Source of the DNA: an uncultured Sphingobacteriaceae bacterium
Lineage (GTDB): Bacteria > Bacteroidota > Bacteroidia > Sphingobacteriales > Sphingobacteriaceae
Reading direction: 5' to 3'
Assembly (NCBI GenBank): GCA_946480915.1
Contig: CAMLLO010000007.1
Coordinates: 112,659 to 176,658 of the forward strand
Length of the DNA stretch: 64,000 bases
Notes under the pieces: model-generated
Told to the model about the DNA's origin: nothing
The model's input: only the letters and a program-made list of their open reading frames with translations
Database searches by the model: none
In this document: positions 1-9,007 of the stretch, one piece after another
How positions within the stretch are numbered: position 1 is the first letter of the stretch
Layout of the letters: each line of letters opens with the position of its first letter
Position numbers and translations under genes: made by a program

Positions 1-106
1 CAATAGTTTTTTTAAAGTATGTTGATGCTGTTAAAATACTTTGAATGAAGATGATTAGGCTCGGCAGCAGGAAATGTATGTATATTGAGTGCATAGTATC
101 TTTAAA

Positions 107-766
107 ATGAAAGTATATTTCCTGAGTGGATTAGGTGCTGATAAACGAGCGTATAAAAGAATTTCTCTTCCCTCCGGTTTTGAGGTCTTCCATATTGAAT
201 GGAAGCCGGTTAGGGGGGATGAGTCGATACAGGAATATGCTCAATACCTTTCGGAAGAAATAGATACCAGCGAGCCGTTTATTTTAGCGGGCTTGTCTTT
301 TGGTGGGATAATGGCGATAGAAGTCAGCAAAATTGTTAAACCTGTTAAGCTTATTGTCTTTTCAACAGTGCGGACAAAAAGCGAGTTGCCTCTGCTTTAC
401 CGCTTTGCTGGAAAACTTCGCTTATACAAACTCTTACCTTACAAGCTTTTTTCGCTCAGTCTTCCGTTTCTGTACTGGTTTTTTGGGCCTCTGGATAAAG
501 AGGGCAGGGTGCTCATCTCAGAATTTTTACATCAAACCGATCCTGTAATGTTAAGTTGGGCCTTTAAGCAGATAAGCAAATGGGAGAATATAGAAGATCT
601 GACAGAAAGCATTCATATTCACGGAAGCAGAGACAGGGTATTTCCCGTTGGTTTATGTAAGCCTGAATACACGATAAAAGGTGGTGGACATTTGTGTGTT
701 TTTACTCATGCTGCGGAGATGAATTTGATTCTGAGGGAAATCTTGCTGCCTAATTTATTCAACTGA
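107..766 (+). CDS. alpha/beta hydrolase family protein
   Basis: About 219 residues. The protein shows the alpha/beta-hydrolase layout: an N-terminal strand-turn MKVYFLSGLGADKRAY, a nucleophile elbow GLSFGG with Ser near residue 64, a candidate acid Asp in HGSRDRVFP, and a candidate His in IKGGGHLCVF near the C-terminus. It is therefore probably an esterase or acyl-hydrolase acting in the cytoplasm; the substrate cannot be told. I chose the ATG at 107 rather than the one at 89 because the first beta strand begins there; a near-match to the promoter box (TATCTTTA, 97-104) sits just in front. It stands alone with no linked pathway genes. Confidence 0.8.
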   Translation: MKVYFLSGLGADKRAYKRISLPSGFEVFHIEWKPVRGDESIQEYAQYLSEEIDTSEPFILAGLSFGGIMAIEVSKIVKPVKLIVFSTVRTKSELPLLYRFAGKLRLYKLLPYKLFSLSLPFLYWFFGPLDKEGRVLISEFLHQTDPVMLSWAFKQISKWENIEDLTESIHIHGSRDRVFPVGLCKPEYTIKGGGHLCVFTHAAEMNLILREILLPNLFN

Positions 767-821
767 AGATATATTACCGGGATGCTATTGTTTATTATGT
801 ATCTTTAGAAAATAGCCGATT

Positions 822-1103
822 ATGGTATTATTTTCTACAAAAAACCTGTATTACAAAGATTATCAATGGACTCAGTTTTCAAATTGGGATTCCAGGATAT
901 CGGGCAAACCTGATAGTACGGTGTTTAATCCTAAAGAGGGAAATGAAGTGGTTTATTTGATCAACAAGCTCATGGTATTGTGGGATTATCGTTTCTCTCA
1001 TACAGGCAATAAAATGGAGAAACTTATTCATGATAGTTTGCCAGCCGAAATAAAAAGTCAGCAAGCGGTTAGCGAATGGATTAAGAGTAATCTCAAGTTT
1101 TAG
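822..1103 (+). CDS. hypothetical protein, 93 aa
   Basis: I do not recognise this small protein. It has no signal peptide or membrane segment, and is rich in aromatic and charged residues (NLYYKDYQWTQFSNWDSR near the start, a helical C-terminal half ending in SEWIKSNLKF). The ATG follows 55 bases after the upstream hydrolase gene, so the two could be cotranscribed. A weak hairpin (1112-1128, stem AAAGCA/TGCTTT) follows the stop. It could be a lineage-specific cytoplasmic protein. Its reality as a gene is supported by codon use like that of its neighbours and the lack of a better frame. Confidence 0.5.
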   Translation: MVLFSTKNLYYKDYQWTQFSNWDSRISGKPDSTVFNPKEGNEVVYLINKLMVLWDYRFSHTGNKMEKLIHDSLPAEIKSQQAVSEWIKSNLKF

Positions 1104-1111
1104 ACACTCTT

Positions 1112-1128
1112 AAAGCAGCATTTGCTTT
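1112..1128 (+). terminator. weak hairpin after the 93-aa gene
   Basis: Stem AAAGCA / TGCTTT with a 5-base loop, starting 9 bases after the stop codon. There is no clear T-tract, so terminator function is a guess. Confidence 0.25.
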
Positions 1129-1342
1129 ATTTACCAAATAACGTCTTCGCCAGAAGCATTTAATATAGAAACAAAATCCGGTAAGTTTCTGTTATATTTT
1201 CATCTACTTATAATGGGAAACATGCTTTTTAAAACATTTTAAAATCTGTCTATGGTTTAAATTTACCTGTATCACAATATCTTTTTGAGCATTACTCATT
1301 ATAACGCTGTAGAGAATATTCACAAATATTATCTCAGGTTAT

Positions 1343-1921
1343 ATGAAAATTATTTTTTGTGTATTTATCCTAATACCATTTATTGCCAGATCGCAAGCCG
1401 TGCAGATAGAATCATTTATCGGAATTAAGTTTGGTGCAACAAAAAATGATGCGTTGCTAACTGCTCAAAGTCGTGGCGCTCTGCTTAGTTCAATGGACCA
1501 GCAGGAAGAACTGGTTTTTCTATCGGGTTTAAAGTTCGCAGGAATTGAGAGCAAGCAGGCCTACCTAAAATTTGTCAACAATCAATTTTTTGAGGGAACA
1601 GTAGAATTCGAAGTCGATAGCTCAGATTTTGTCCAGCTTTTTAATACAATTAAGCTTCAGCTGATAAATAGTTATGGTTATGGAAAAGATTATTCGTGGT
1701 TTGATAGTCCATATTATTGGGGCGACGGAAATGAGTTTTTAGCTATTTTAAATCGAAAAGGAAAGCTTTGCCATGCATGGGGGAACACGAAGCAAATCAC
1801 TTCGGCGGATTTTATCGTAATGGAAGTTTGTGCAGACCGGGTTTTAAGAGTGGTTTTTCAAAGTCACAATTTTGCATCTATGGCCGCAAGGAGATCTTTG
1901 CAGATTAGTTCGGCGAATTAA
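1343..1921 (+). CDS. secreted hypothetical protein, 192 aa
   Basis: The protein begins with a Sec signal peptide (MKIIFCVFILIPFIARSQA, predicted cleavage after SQA), so it is exported. The mature part opens with SFIGIKFGATKNDA, a pattern seen in small periplasmic proteins that sense or bind, and contains an aromatic stretch YSWFDSPYYWGDGNEF. I recognise no named family. It sits alone: 239 bases upstream show only AT-rich sequence and downstream is the uxu module with its own promoter region. Function unknown. Confidence 0.55.
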   Translation: MKIIFCVFILIPFIARSQAVQIESFIGIKFGATKNDALLTAQSRGALLSSMDQQEELVFLSGLKFAGIESKQAYLKFVNNQFFEGTVEFEVDSSDFVQLFNTIKLQLINSYGYGKDYSWFDSPYYWGDGNEFLAILNRKGKLCHAWGNTKQITSADFIVMEVCADRVLRVVFQSHNFASMAARRSLQISSAN

Positions 1922-1954
1922 TCCCCCTGACTGTTAGCCTGCCTTGGGTGGTCC

Positions 1955-1966
1955 GAAATCGTTTTC
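1955..1966. promoter_or_regulatory. candidate LacI-family operator upstream of the uxu genes
   Basis: The 12-base sequence GAAATCGTTTTC is palindromic in 5 of 6 pairs with a central CG, the form bound by LacI/GalR regulators. It lies about 80 bases before the mannonate oxidoreductase gene, and a LacI-type gene lies just past uxuA. The pairing of site and regulator is inferred. Confidence 0.4.
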
Positions 1967-2047
1967 GTAGAAAGTCTACAATTAATCATTTAAAACAAGG
2001 TTTTTTTTCCAAATTTGCTTGCAAGAACCACATTATAAAAAAGAATT

Positions 2048-2884
2048 ATGTCATTAGAATTTTCAGGAAAAGTCGCGGTAATTACAGGTGGCAGTGGAGT
2101 ATTGGGCTCGGCTATGGCGATTGCTCTATCACGGGCAGGTGCAAAAGTTGCTATCCTGGGTAAAACAGCCGAAAAGGTTGAGAAAGTTGCCAGCGAAATA
2201 ACACAGAGCGGAGGAGAAGCGATTGGTTTTGCCTGTAATGTTCTCGAGGTTGAAAGTCTGAAAGCAGCTCATCAGAAAGTATTGGAAACTTTCGGTCCCT
2301 GCGATATTTTGATTAATGGTGCGGGAGGAAATCACCCTCTGGGTACAACCGCTAAAACACATTTATTTCCGGATGATCTTGAAGACACTACTGGCTTAAA
2401 AACCTTTTTCGACTTAGATCCGGAAGGAATAAAATTTGTATTCGACCTTAACTTTATCGGTACTTTATTGCCTACCCAGATATTTGCAAAAGATATGGTA
2501 GCAAATGGTGGATCGATAATCAATATTTCTTCCATGAATGCATTCCGCCCGCTTACTAAGATTCCGGCCTACAGTGGGGCGAAGGCTGCCGTTTCTAATT
2601 TTACTCAATGGTTGGCTGTGCATTTTTCTAAGGTTAATATCCGCGTAAACGCTATTGCGCCCGGTTTTTTTCTGACCGATCAAAACCGCACACTGCTTAC
2701 AAATGCCGATGGTAGTTTAACTGATCGTGGAAACACAATTATTTCTCATACTCCAATGTCGCGGTTTGGTACTCCGGATGATTTAACCGGAACTTTGTTG
2801 TGGCTGTGTGGCAGTGGTTCATCGTTTGTTACCGGAGTCGTAATTCCAGTTGACGGAGGATTTAGCGCATTTAGCGGGGTTTAA
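2048..2884 (+). CDS. uxuB: SDR-type D-mannonate oxidoreductase (fructuronate reductase)
   Basis: A 278-residue classical short-chain dehydrogenase. It shows the nucleotide-binding TGGSGVLG near residue 14, an NGAG segment, the catalytic serine region NISSMN, the YSGAK catalytic Tyr/Lys, and the PVDGG segment close to the C-terminus. The insertion after NGAGGNHP is typical of the SDR enzymes that replace UxuB in Bacillus and Bacteroidota and reduce D-fructuronate to D-mannonate. The direct neighbour, 24 bases downstream on the same strand, is mannonate dehydratase, which supports this role in glucuronate breakdown. The symbol is by function, not by homology to the unrelated E. coli UxuB. Confidence 0.82.
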   Translation: MSLEFSGKVAVITGGSGVLGSAMAIALSRAGAKVAILGKTAEKVEKVASEITQSGGEAIGFACNVLEVESLKAAHQKVLETFGPCDILINGAGGNHPLGTTAKTHLFPDDLEDTTGLKTFFDLDPEGIKFVFDLNFIGTLLPTQIFAKDMVANGGSIINISSMNAFRPLTKIPAYSGAKAAVSNFTQWLAVHFSKVNIRVNAIAPGFFLTDQNRTLLTNADGSLTDRGNTIISHTPMSRFGTPDDLTGTLLWLCGSGSSFVTGVVIPVDGGFSAFSGV

Positions 2885-2908
2885 TTATTTATCTTTATAT
2901 AAAAAGTA

Positions 2909-4096
2909 ATGAGCTTAGAGCAAACCTGGAGATGGTATGGACCTAAAGATCCTGTTTCCTTATCTGATATTAAACAGGCCGGCGCTACCGGTATTGTAAC
3001 TGCTTTGCACCATATTGCCAATGGGCAGGTATGGACAAAAGACGAGATTTTAAAACGTAAATCCGAAATAGAGAATGCCGGTTTAACCTGGTCGGTGGTA
3101 GAGAGTGTCCCTGTGCATGAAGATATTAAAAAACGTAAAGGGAATTATCAGCTATATATTGATAATTACAAAGAATCTCTTAAAAATTTAGGCGCCTGTG
3201 GTATCGATATTGTATGCTATAACTTTATGCCTGTTTTAGATTGGACCCGCACAAACCTGGACTACCGCATGCCCGACGGTTCAACAGCTTTACGTTTCGA
3301 AGCAGCAGCTTTTGCCGCTTTTGAACTGTACATTTTGAAAAGACCTGGTGCTGAAAAAAACTATACCGAAGAGCAAAAACAGAAAGCAAAAACTTTTATT
3401 GAAAATGTTTCGGAATCCGACAAGCAATTATTGGTAAAAAACATCATAGCGGGACTCCCAGGTTCTGAAGAAGGGTACACGCTTGAAGAATTTCTTAAGG
3501 TGTTAGCAGATTACGATAATATCGGTCCTCAAGAGCTTAAAGCAAACTTATTTAAATTCATAGAAGAGATCATTCCAGCTGCAGAACAAGCTGGTGTATT
3601 GCTATGCATTCATCCCGACGATCCACCTTTTCCTATTCTTGGTCTGCCAAGGGTCTTGAGTACCGAAGCAGATGTAAACGACCTTTTTGCTGCAGTTCCA
3701 TCTCATAATAATGGTTTAACCTTTTGTACCGGATCTTTCGGTGTTAGAAGTGATAATGATTTGGCGGGAATGGTTCAGCGTCTTGGCGATAGGATACACT
3801 TTATTCATTTGCGCAGTACCCGTCGTGATGCCGAAGGTAATTTTCACGAAGCTGATCATTTGGACGGAGATGTGGATATGTATGCAGTGATGAAGGCTTT
3901 GGTTGAAGAGCAAAAGAAACGCGTTAAAGCCGGACGAAAAGATCTGAGAATGCCTTTTCGGCCCGATCATGGACACAAAATGCTCGACGATTTGAACAAG
4001 AAAACCAATCCCGGTTATTCCGCAATCGGGAGACTAAGAGGCCTAGCTGAGTTACGCGGTTTGGAATTAGGAATTTTGAGAAGTATCTCTGAGTAA
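2909..4096 (+). CDS. uxuA: mannonate dehydratase
   Basis: A 395-residue protein of the UxuA family (TIM-barrel, Xylose isomerase-like fold), which dehydrates D-mannonate to 2-keto-3-deoxygluconate. Seen directly: the N-terminal [16 protein letters not shown] segment, the KRKGNY and [12 protein letters not shown] segments typical of the family, the metal-ligand stretches [17 protein letters not shown], and FIHLRSTRR, and RPDHGHKML near residue 350. Length matches the family. It follows the SDR gene by 24 bases, so they form one operon. Further steps (KdgK, KdgA, UxaC) are not in this window. Confidence 0.95.
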   Translation: MSLEQTWRWYGPKDPVSLSDIKQAGATGIVTALHHIANGQVWTKDEILKRKSEIENAGLTWSVVESVPVHEDIKKRKGNYQLYIDNYKESLKNLGACGIDIVCYNFMPVLDWTRTNLDYRMPDGSTALRFEAAAFAAFELYILKRPGAEKNYTEEQKQKAKTFIENVSESDKQLLVKNIIAGLPGSEEGYTLEEFLKVLADYDNIGPQELKANLFKFIEEIIPAAEQAGVLLCIHPDDPPFPILGLPRVLSTEADVNDLFAAVPSHNNGLTFCTGSFGVRSDNDLAGMVQRLGDRIHFIHLRSTRRDAEGNFHEADHLDGDVDMYAVMKALVEEQKKRVKAGRKDLRMPFRPDHGHKMLDDLNKKTNPGYSAIGRLRGLAELRGLELGILRSISE

Positions 4097-4101
4097 ATTA
4101 T

Positions 4102-4139
4102 AAGAGCGGTTCTGTATTGTTAAATTACAGACCGTTCTT
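4102..4139. terminator. bidirectional terminator between uxuA and the lacI-type gene
   Basis: A long stem, AAGAGCGGTTCTGTA against TACAGACCGTTCTT with one bulged base, followed by a run of T on the plus strand. It lies between two convergent genes and could serve both. Confidence 0.8.
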
Positions 4140-4146
4140 TTTGATC

Positions 4147-5193
4147 TTAAATTCGGAGAGCGCTGTGTTTACTTTCGTTCAGAGCAGCCGTCGATCTTCT
4201 TTTTACCAATGATGAAGATAATGTTATCGTTTTATTCTCTAAGGCTGCATTCTTATCATTTAAAACTTCGAACAATTCTTTAGCCGCCGCCATACCAATA
4301 TTGAAAGCTGGCTGCACAATTGCGCTGAGAGGTGGATTAAGCAACGACGCCATTTTGGAGTTGGAAAAACCTATTACCTTTATATCTTCAGGTATTCTCA
4401 AATGTAAATCCGCGCAAACTTCATAGCATATTAAGGCTAATTGTTCAATCGAAGCAAATATTCCGTCGGGTCTGTTATCAGATTCTAATAACTTTTTAAT
4501 CATTAAATAGCTCTCATTATGATTGGATGAACAATTTAAAATATATTCATCATTAGGGTCGATGTCGCTGTTTCGCAATGCTTCTAAGTATCCGTTCAAT
4601 CGATGAATACTAATAGATAATGCGTTTGTATAGCCCAAATAGCAAATTTTCGTACACCCATGCTCGATTAAATGTTTACTTGCCAGGTATCCACTCTCGA
4701 AGTCGTTGGTGGTAACTTTAACTGTCGATGCTTGTTCACAAATTCTGTCGAAAAACACTGTAGGAATGCTGTTTTCAAGTAATTTATGAATATGATTGAT
4801 CTTGGTGGTATCGCCGGAGAGCGACATGATAACTCCATCTACTCTTCCGCTTAAGAGGTTACTTACAAAATCAATCTCTTTATTTATATTTTCATGGGTA
4901 ATATAAATCAGTACGTGATAGCCATTTTGTTGTGCAATTTCTTCAATACCGTTTATTACCAGCGCGAAAAAGTTGTTTTCGATTTCCGGAATGATGATAG
5001 CAACGGTATTGCTGTTTCGTTTTCTTAAGCTCTGGGCGTAGGGATTTGGGTGATAATTTAGCTTTTCTGCAAGTGATAATACTTTCTGTTTAGTGCTTTG
5101 ACTAATTTCATGACTGTCGCTCAAGGCTCTTGAGACCGTCGATACTGACAAGCATAGTTCATTTGCAAGCCTTTTAAGATTAATTTGCCCCAT
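4147..5193 (-). CDS. LacI-family transcriptional regulator
   Basis: A 348-residue repressor/activator of the LacI/GalR family. Residues 5-55 form the helix-turn-helix (LKRLANELCLSVSTVSRALS) and hinge helix (HPNPYAQSLRKR); the rest is a periplasmic-binding-protein-like sensor domain that would bind a sugar acid. It is convergent with the uxu operon, so D-mannonate, fructuronate or a related metabolite is the likely effector. A TATTTTTG box (5198-5205) lies only 4 bases before the ATG, suggesting a leaderless transcript. Which genes it controls is inferred from position. Confidence 0.88.
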   Translation of the reverse strand: MGQINLKRLANELCLSVSTVSRALSDSHEISQSTKQKVLSLAEKLNYHPNPYAQSLRKRNSNTVAIIIPEIENNFFALVINGIEEIAQQNGYHVLIYITHENINKEIDFVSNLLSGRVDGVIMSLSGDTTKINHIHKLLENSIPTVFFDRICEQASTVKVTTNDFESGYLASKHLIEHGCTKICYLGYTNALSISIHRLNGYLEALRNSDIDPNDEYILNCSSNHNESYLMIKKLLESDNRPDGIFASIEQLALICYEVCADLHLRIPEDIKVIGFSNSKMASLLNPPLSAIVQPAFNIGMAAAKELFEVLNDKNAALENKTITLSSSLVKRRSTAALNESKHSALRI

Positions 5194-5197
5194 ACTG

Positions 5198-5205
5198 CAA
5201 AAATA
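5198..5205 (-). promoter_or_regulatory. TAnnTTTG promoter box for the lacI-type gene
   Basis: TATTTTTG on the minus strand matches the Bacteroidota -7 element. It ends 4 bases before the start codon, so transcription would begin at or near the ATG. Confidence 0.5.
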
Positions 5206-5328
5206 TATGAAACTTTACACTAAAAGCATGATCTTCATCTTTACCGGGTAAGTATAAAAGCGATGTTACATTCCGACTGTACGTTAATAGAAATAATGTC
5301 CCTTTTATGATGGGTGCGAAAAGGCTTT

Positions 5329-6408
5329 TTAATCCTTGAATGATATGATAAAAGTTGCTCCTTCATTAACATTACTTTCGACGGATATACTACCACCCAT
5401 ACTGGTAATATGATTATAAACCAGGTATAAACCAATGCCTTTGCTGTCGGTGTGATTATGGAATTTTTGGTTCAGTCCAAAGATTTTACCTTTCACCTTT
5501 TCCATATCGAATCCCTGGCCCTCATCCGAATAAATCAGCTGAATAATGTCATTTATTTTCCTGGAATGAATTGAAATCACTGGCGGATAGCCCGGCCTGG
5601 CGTATTTTATAGAATTTGAAATCAAATTCAAGAATACGCTCTCCATGTAGGTTTTATTGAATTTAACTATTTCAGCTTCGGTAAAATCTGAATTGATTAC
5701 CGCTTTAGAACTCTGTAATAATGAAGTCAAAGATTGAATCACCTCGGTCAACGAATCATTTAGATACACATCCTCATTCTCAATTTTTAGATAACTTTTC
5801 TGATTCAAAATCTCCACGTAATTATTTAAAGTTTCTTTTAAACCTTTGGTGGCTAGTTTTAATATATCGATGAATTCAAGTGTTTCTTCATCTTTAATCT
5901 TAGAAACATCTAACAGATCGAATACTGCAAGTAAATTATTAACAGGTGATCTTAAATCATGGGATGTGGTATATGTTAAAAGCTTTAGATCGGTATTTAC
6001 TTTAGTGAGGTTTTCAATAATTATGTTCCTGTCTTCGTCTAATTTCTTTTTGTGGGTAATATTTTTGGCTATCGCATAGACCATTTCATCATCATTTACC
6101 GGTATAGAGGTCCATGCCAGCCAAACAATTTCTCCTGATTTTGTAACATATCGGTTTTCGAAATTTATAAGGGGCGTATTGCTTAAAAGAAGATCACGAT
6201 GCTGCGCCGTTATATTCCTGTCTTCGAAATGGATAAATTCGTGAATAGGTTTTGAATATAATTCTTCATTGGTATAGCCCAGGAGTTTCGAAACCGCTGG
6301 ATTGATACGTTTAAAATAGCCATCAAATCCTGCAATACACAGCAGATCAGCAGATACTTCAAAAAATAATTCGAAATTTAAAACATCTTTTAAGTTATTT
6401 CCCTTCAT
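5329..6408 (-). CDS. PAS-domain sensor histidine kinase
   Basis: A 359-residue cytoplasmic kinase without membrane segments. An N-terminal PAS domain (residues about 13-125, with FDGYFKRINPAVSKLLGYT and the PAC-like ENRYVTKSGEIVWLAWTSIP) is followed by a dimerisation/phosphoacceptor helix (TSHDLRSPVNNLLAVF) and an ATPase domain (NSIKYA N-box, DEGQGFD, GIGLYLV G-boxes) ending at SFKD. The signal sensed by PAS is unknown. No response regulator is adjacent; a single-domain receiver protein is encoded at 28.1 kb but no link is shown. Confidence 0.9.
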   Translation of the reverse strand: MKGNNLKDVLNFELFFEVSADLLCIAGFDGYFKRINPAVSKLLGYTNEELYSKPIHEFIHFEDRNITAQHRDLLLSNTPLINFENRYVTKSGEIVWLAWTSIPVNDDEMVYAIAKNITHKKKLDEDRNIIIENLTKVNTDLKLLTYTTSHDLRSPVNNLLAVFDLLDVSKIKDEETLEFIDILKLATKGLKETLNNYVEILNQKSYLKIENEDVYLNDSLTEVIQSLTSLLQSSKAVINSDFTEAEIVKFNKTYMESVFLNLISNSIKYARPGYPPVISIHSRKINDIIQLIYSDEGQGFDMEKVKGKIFGLNQKFHNHTDSKGIGLYLVYNHITSMGGSISVESNVNEGATFIISFKD

Positions 6409-6514
6409 CCATCATTCTTTTGCTTCCCCCCTTAAATAAACCATGAAGAGTTGACACGATCTATTTTTAAGGTCGGGTTGTAAGAAGTCTGAATGTAAGT
6501 AAAAAAATGGGTTT

Positions 6515-7015
6515 TTACATATATTTCATCGCTTCGTACCCAAGCAGCCTTCTCCACAAAGCAATCTGGCCTATACAATTCGCTTCACGATAAATAATAA
6601 AAGTAATCAGATCATAATAGGTCATCTTCATTTCTGGCATCATCTCAAAACTGGCATCGAGTTTTTGGGCGCTAGTTGTAATCAATGCTTCTCTTAAAAC
6701 AGGAGAAATGATTTCCCAATCGTTTAAAAAAGTTTGTAAAGAAGGGTAAGTTAGCCCATCCTGAATTCCTTTATTATTCCTAAAAAGCTCTTCGGCCGAT
6801 TGTTTTAGATTAAGACCCAATGCATGACCCAATTCAAACCTTTGTTGTACAAGGCTGCCGGTAAGCCATGCAATATGGTTGGCTTTTGTGTTCAGTCGAT
6901 TATGCGCATCGGTATCAGAAACTCCCTCCAGTGCGTTTTTGAAATATTTTGTATGCATATCATACAGGATGATCAGAGAATACATTCTACTGTCATTTAC
7001 GGATAATGTCTTCAT
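6515..7015 (-). CDS. DinB-like four-helix protein
   Basis: A 166-residue protein with the DinB/YfiT pattern: NHIAWLTGSLV in helix 2 and CIGQIALWRRLLG in the last helix. DinB proteins use three histidines to bind a divalent metal and often act as thiol-dependent transferases or detoxification enzymes. Here the last-helix motif usually read as HxGQ is CIGQ, so one ligand is apparently replaced by Cys or lost, and only the His in NHIAW is clear. A TAGGTTTG promoter box lies at 7037-7044. Role unknown. Confidence 0.75.
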   Translation of the reverse strand: MKTLSVNDSRMYSLIILYDMHTKYFKNALEGVSDTDAHNRLNTKANHIAWLTGSLVQQRFELGHALGLNLKQSAEELFRNNKGIQDGLTYPSLQTFLNDWEIISPVLREALITTSAQKLDASFEMMPEMKMTYYDLITFIIYREANCIGQIALWRRLLGYEAMKYM

Positions 7016-7036
7016 GGCAATTCTGATTTTTTATAT

Positions 7037-7044
7037 CAAACCTA
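7037..7044 (-). promoter_or_regulatory. TAnnTTTG promoter box for the DinB-like gene
   Basis: TAGGTTTG on the minus strand, ending 21 bases before the start codon; matches the Bacteroidota -7 consensus exactly. Confidence 0.5.
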
Positions 7045-7104
7045 GCTTTTTTAAAATATAAATAAAGGTGTAAATGCGGCATTAATAGGGCGTTTAGCGA
7101 CAAT

Positions 7105-7131
7105 GTATCCGTTGTTGGATAATAAGTATCC
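7105..7131. repeat. three-part inverted repeat GTATCC / GGATA / GTATCC
   Basis: GTATCC (7105-7110), GGATA (7117-7121) and GTATCC (7126-7131) allow two mutually exclusive 5-bp hairpins. It lies in the 235-base gap between the divergent DinB-like and ABC permease genes. Confidence 0.4.
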
Positions 7132-7250
7132 TCAATAGTTGAGCCGTAAATACAGGTTTAATTTCTTTAATCAAATTCGGAAATTAGTTCTTTAAGCGCC
7201 TATACAGGAAAAAAGGGATAATTTTTCTGACATTTGAATCCTATACTACA

Positions 7251-8123
7251 TTGATGGAGTTTTATTTAACAGCCTTAATACAAGCCCTCTGTTTTTCTGC
7301 CTTGGCCCTGGGGATTTATATTTCTATGAAAATCTTCAACATACCCGATATCACTACGGACGGTAGCTTTACTTTGGGAGGGGTAATCACCGCAGTATTA
7401 TTGGTCAGAGAAGTCCCGGCGGTATTTGCCCTTCCCTTGGTGATGATGGTAGGGGCGCTTACGGGCGCACTAACCGGATTAATTCATACGAAACTTAGAA
7501 TAAATCCGCTTTTAGCGGGAATTCTGGTGATGACAGCCCTCTATTCTGTTAACCTTTCGGTGATGGGCCGTTCGAATATTCCCTTATTAAGTTTTTCAAC
7601 AATCTTTAGTTCATGGATGTTGGTTGAGGATCTTAATCAAAATACATTTATTATCCTGCTAATAATAGTGACGATTCTTACTTTGCTTATCGGATATATC
7701 CTTAAAACAGATTTCGGAATTGCCATGCGTGCAACCGGAAACAGTGAAACAATGATCAGAGCCCTGGGCGTTAACACCGATAGAATGAAGATCATTGGTT
7801 TAGCTCTGGCTAATTGTCTTACGGCAACCAGCGGATACTTGATTACTCAATTTCAAGGTTTCGCAGATATTAATATGGGTATTGGGATTGTAATTGTGGG
7901 ATTAGGTTCTGTGATAATAGGAGAGACGCTAATCCATTGGTTAAAGGCCAAATCAGTTTTTGTTAGCCTAATTTTGGTAATTGTCGGAGCGTTCGTTTTT
8001 CAATTAGTACTGGCGTTTACCCTGAGTATTGGTATTGATGCTAATCTTTTAAAGTTGGTAACGGCAATGTTTGTGCTATTAATAGTAAGTCTTCCCAGAA
8101 TTTTAGCGTTCAAGATTAGTTAA
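7251..8123 (+). CDS. ABC transporter permease (COG4120 type)
   Basis: A 290-residue integral membrane protein with about eight hydrophobic segments. The early sequence FNIPDITTDGSFTLGG is a hallmark of permeases of the COG4120 family, members of which, with COG1101 ATPases and COG2984 lipoproteins, import tryptophan or related small molecules in Firmicutes. The ATPase gene follows 47 bases downstream. No substrate-binding protein gene is adjacent, which is unusual for an importer. The start ATG lies within TTGATG; there is a purine-rich stretch (GGAAAAAAGGGA) about 40 bases upstream. Confidence 0.85.
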   Translation: MMEFYLTALIQALCFSALALGIYISMKIFNIPDITTDGSFTLGGVITAVLLVREVPAVFALPLVMMVGALTGALTGLIHTKLRINPLLAGILVMTALYSVNLSVMGRSNIPLLSFSTIFSSWMLVEDLNQNTFIILLIIVTILTLLIGYILKTDFGIAMRATGNSETMIRALGVNTDRMKIIGLALANCLTATSGYLITQFQGFADINMGIGIVIVGLGSVIIGETLIHWLKAKSVFVSLILVIVGAFVFQLVLAFTLSIGIDANLLKLVTAMFVLLIVSLPRILAFKIS

Positions 8124-8170
8124 ATGTTGAAAGTATATACAAGTTCTGATTTTAAGCAATTACAGTAAAA

Positions 8171-8920
8171 ATGATCCAACTATCCAACTTGCATAAAACT
8201 TTTTATCCCGGAAAATTAAATGAGGTGAAAGCTTTGCGGAACATAAATCTAACAGTTTCGGCCGGCGAATTTTTAGTCATTGTTGGAGCAAATGGTTCAG
8301 GAAAATCCACTCTCTTAAATAGTATTGCAGGCAGCATTCTTCCAAGTTCTGGCGATATCGTGATTGATACAAATACAGTAACCAAATTTGCAGAACATCA
8401 GCGGAGTAAATGGATTGCACGTGTGTTTCAAAACCCTCTAAGCGGCACCGCACCTGATTTAAGCATTTTAGAAAATTTCAGACTGGCGAGTATAAGAACC
8501 AGCAGAAAAAGCTTAAAAATCGGAATTAACGATGCTTTTAAAAATACAGTCAGGTCTCAAATCTCTTTGCTTGGAATGGCTTTGGAGAATAAGATTGCGC
8601 AACCTATGGGTACTTTATCCGGTGGCCAGCGTCAGGCTTTAACCTTGCTGATGGCCGTTATGGATGATGTGAAGATTTTACTATTAGACGAACCAACTGC
8701 AGCCCTCGACCCGCGTTCTGCGGAAATTGTGATGCAAACTGCAGATAAACTTATAGCAGATTATAAGTTAAGCACAATTTTGATTACCCATAATATGAAG
8801 GAAGCGTTTAATTACGGAAACCGGATTATTCAAATGGCCGAAGGTAGAATAGTGCGGGATCTGGATAAGAATGAGAAAAGTAAATTAAGCCATACAGACC
8901 TTTATGAATGGTTCATGTAG
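8171..8920 (+). CDS. ABC transporter ATP-binding protein (COG1101 type)
   Basis: A 249-residue ATPase with Walker A GANGSGKST near residue 38, Q-loop VFQNPLSG, signature LSGGQRQAL, Walker B ILLLDEPTAALD and the switch His in LITHNM. The segment QNPLSGTAPDLSILENFRLA is characteristic of the ATPases paired with COG4120 permeases. It energises the permease encoded just upstream, probably uptake of an amino acid or small organic molecule. The missing binding-protein gene may be elsewhere in the genome. Confidence 0.92.
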   Translation: MIQLSNLHKTFYPGKLNEVKALRNINLTVSAGEFLVIVGANGSGKSTLLNSIAGSILPSSGDIVIDTNTVTKFAEHQRSKWIARVFQNPLSGTAPDLSILENFRLASIRTSRKSLKIGINDAFKNTVRSQISLLGMALENKIAQPMGTLSGGQRQALTLLMAVMDDVKILLLDEPTAALDPRSAEIVMQTADKLIADYKLSTILITHNMKEAFNYGNRIIQMAEGRIVRDLDKNEKSKLSHTDLYEWFM

Positions 8921-8928
8921 CGGATTAA

Positions 8929-8974
8929 GTGTATAAACCTGATGCGATTTTATTTGAGCATCTGGTTTATACAC
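8929..8974. terminator. strong bidirectional hairpin terminator
   Basis: A 17-bp stem with one mismatch (8929-8945 against 8958-8974; arms begin GTGTATAAACC and end GGTTTATACAC) with a 12-base loop. It lies between the convergent ABC ATPase and the secreted protein gene at 9008. Confidence 0.75.
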
Positions 8975-9007
8975 AATCGATTGTTGATTGTCAAAGCCAA
9001 AACAATT

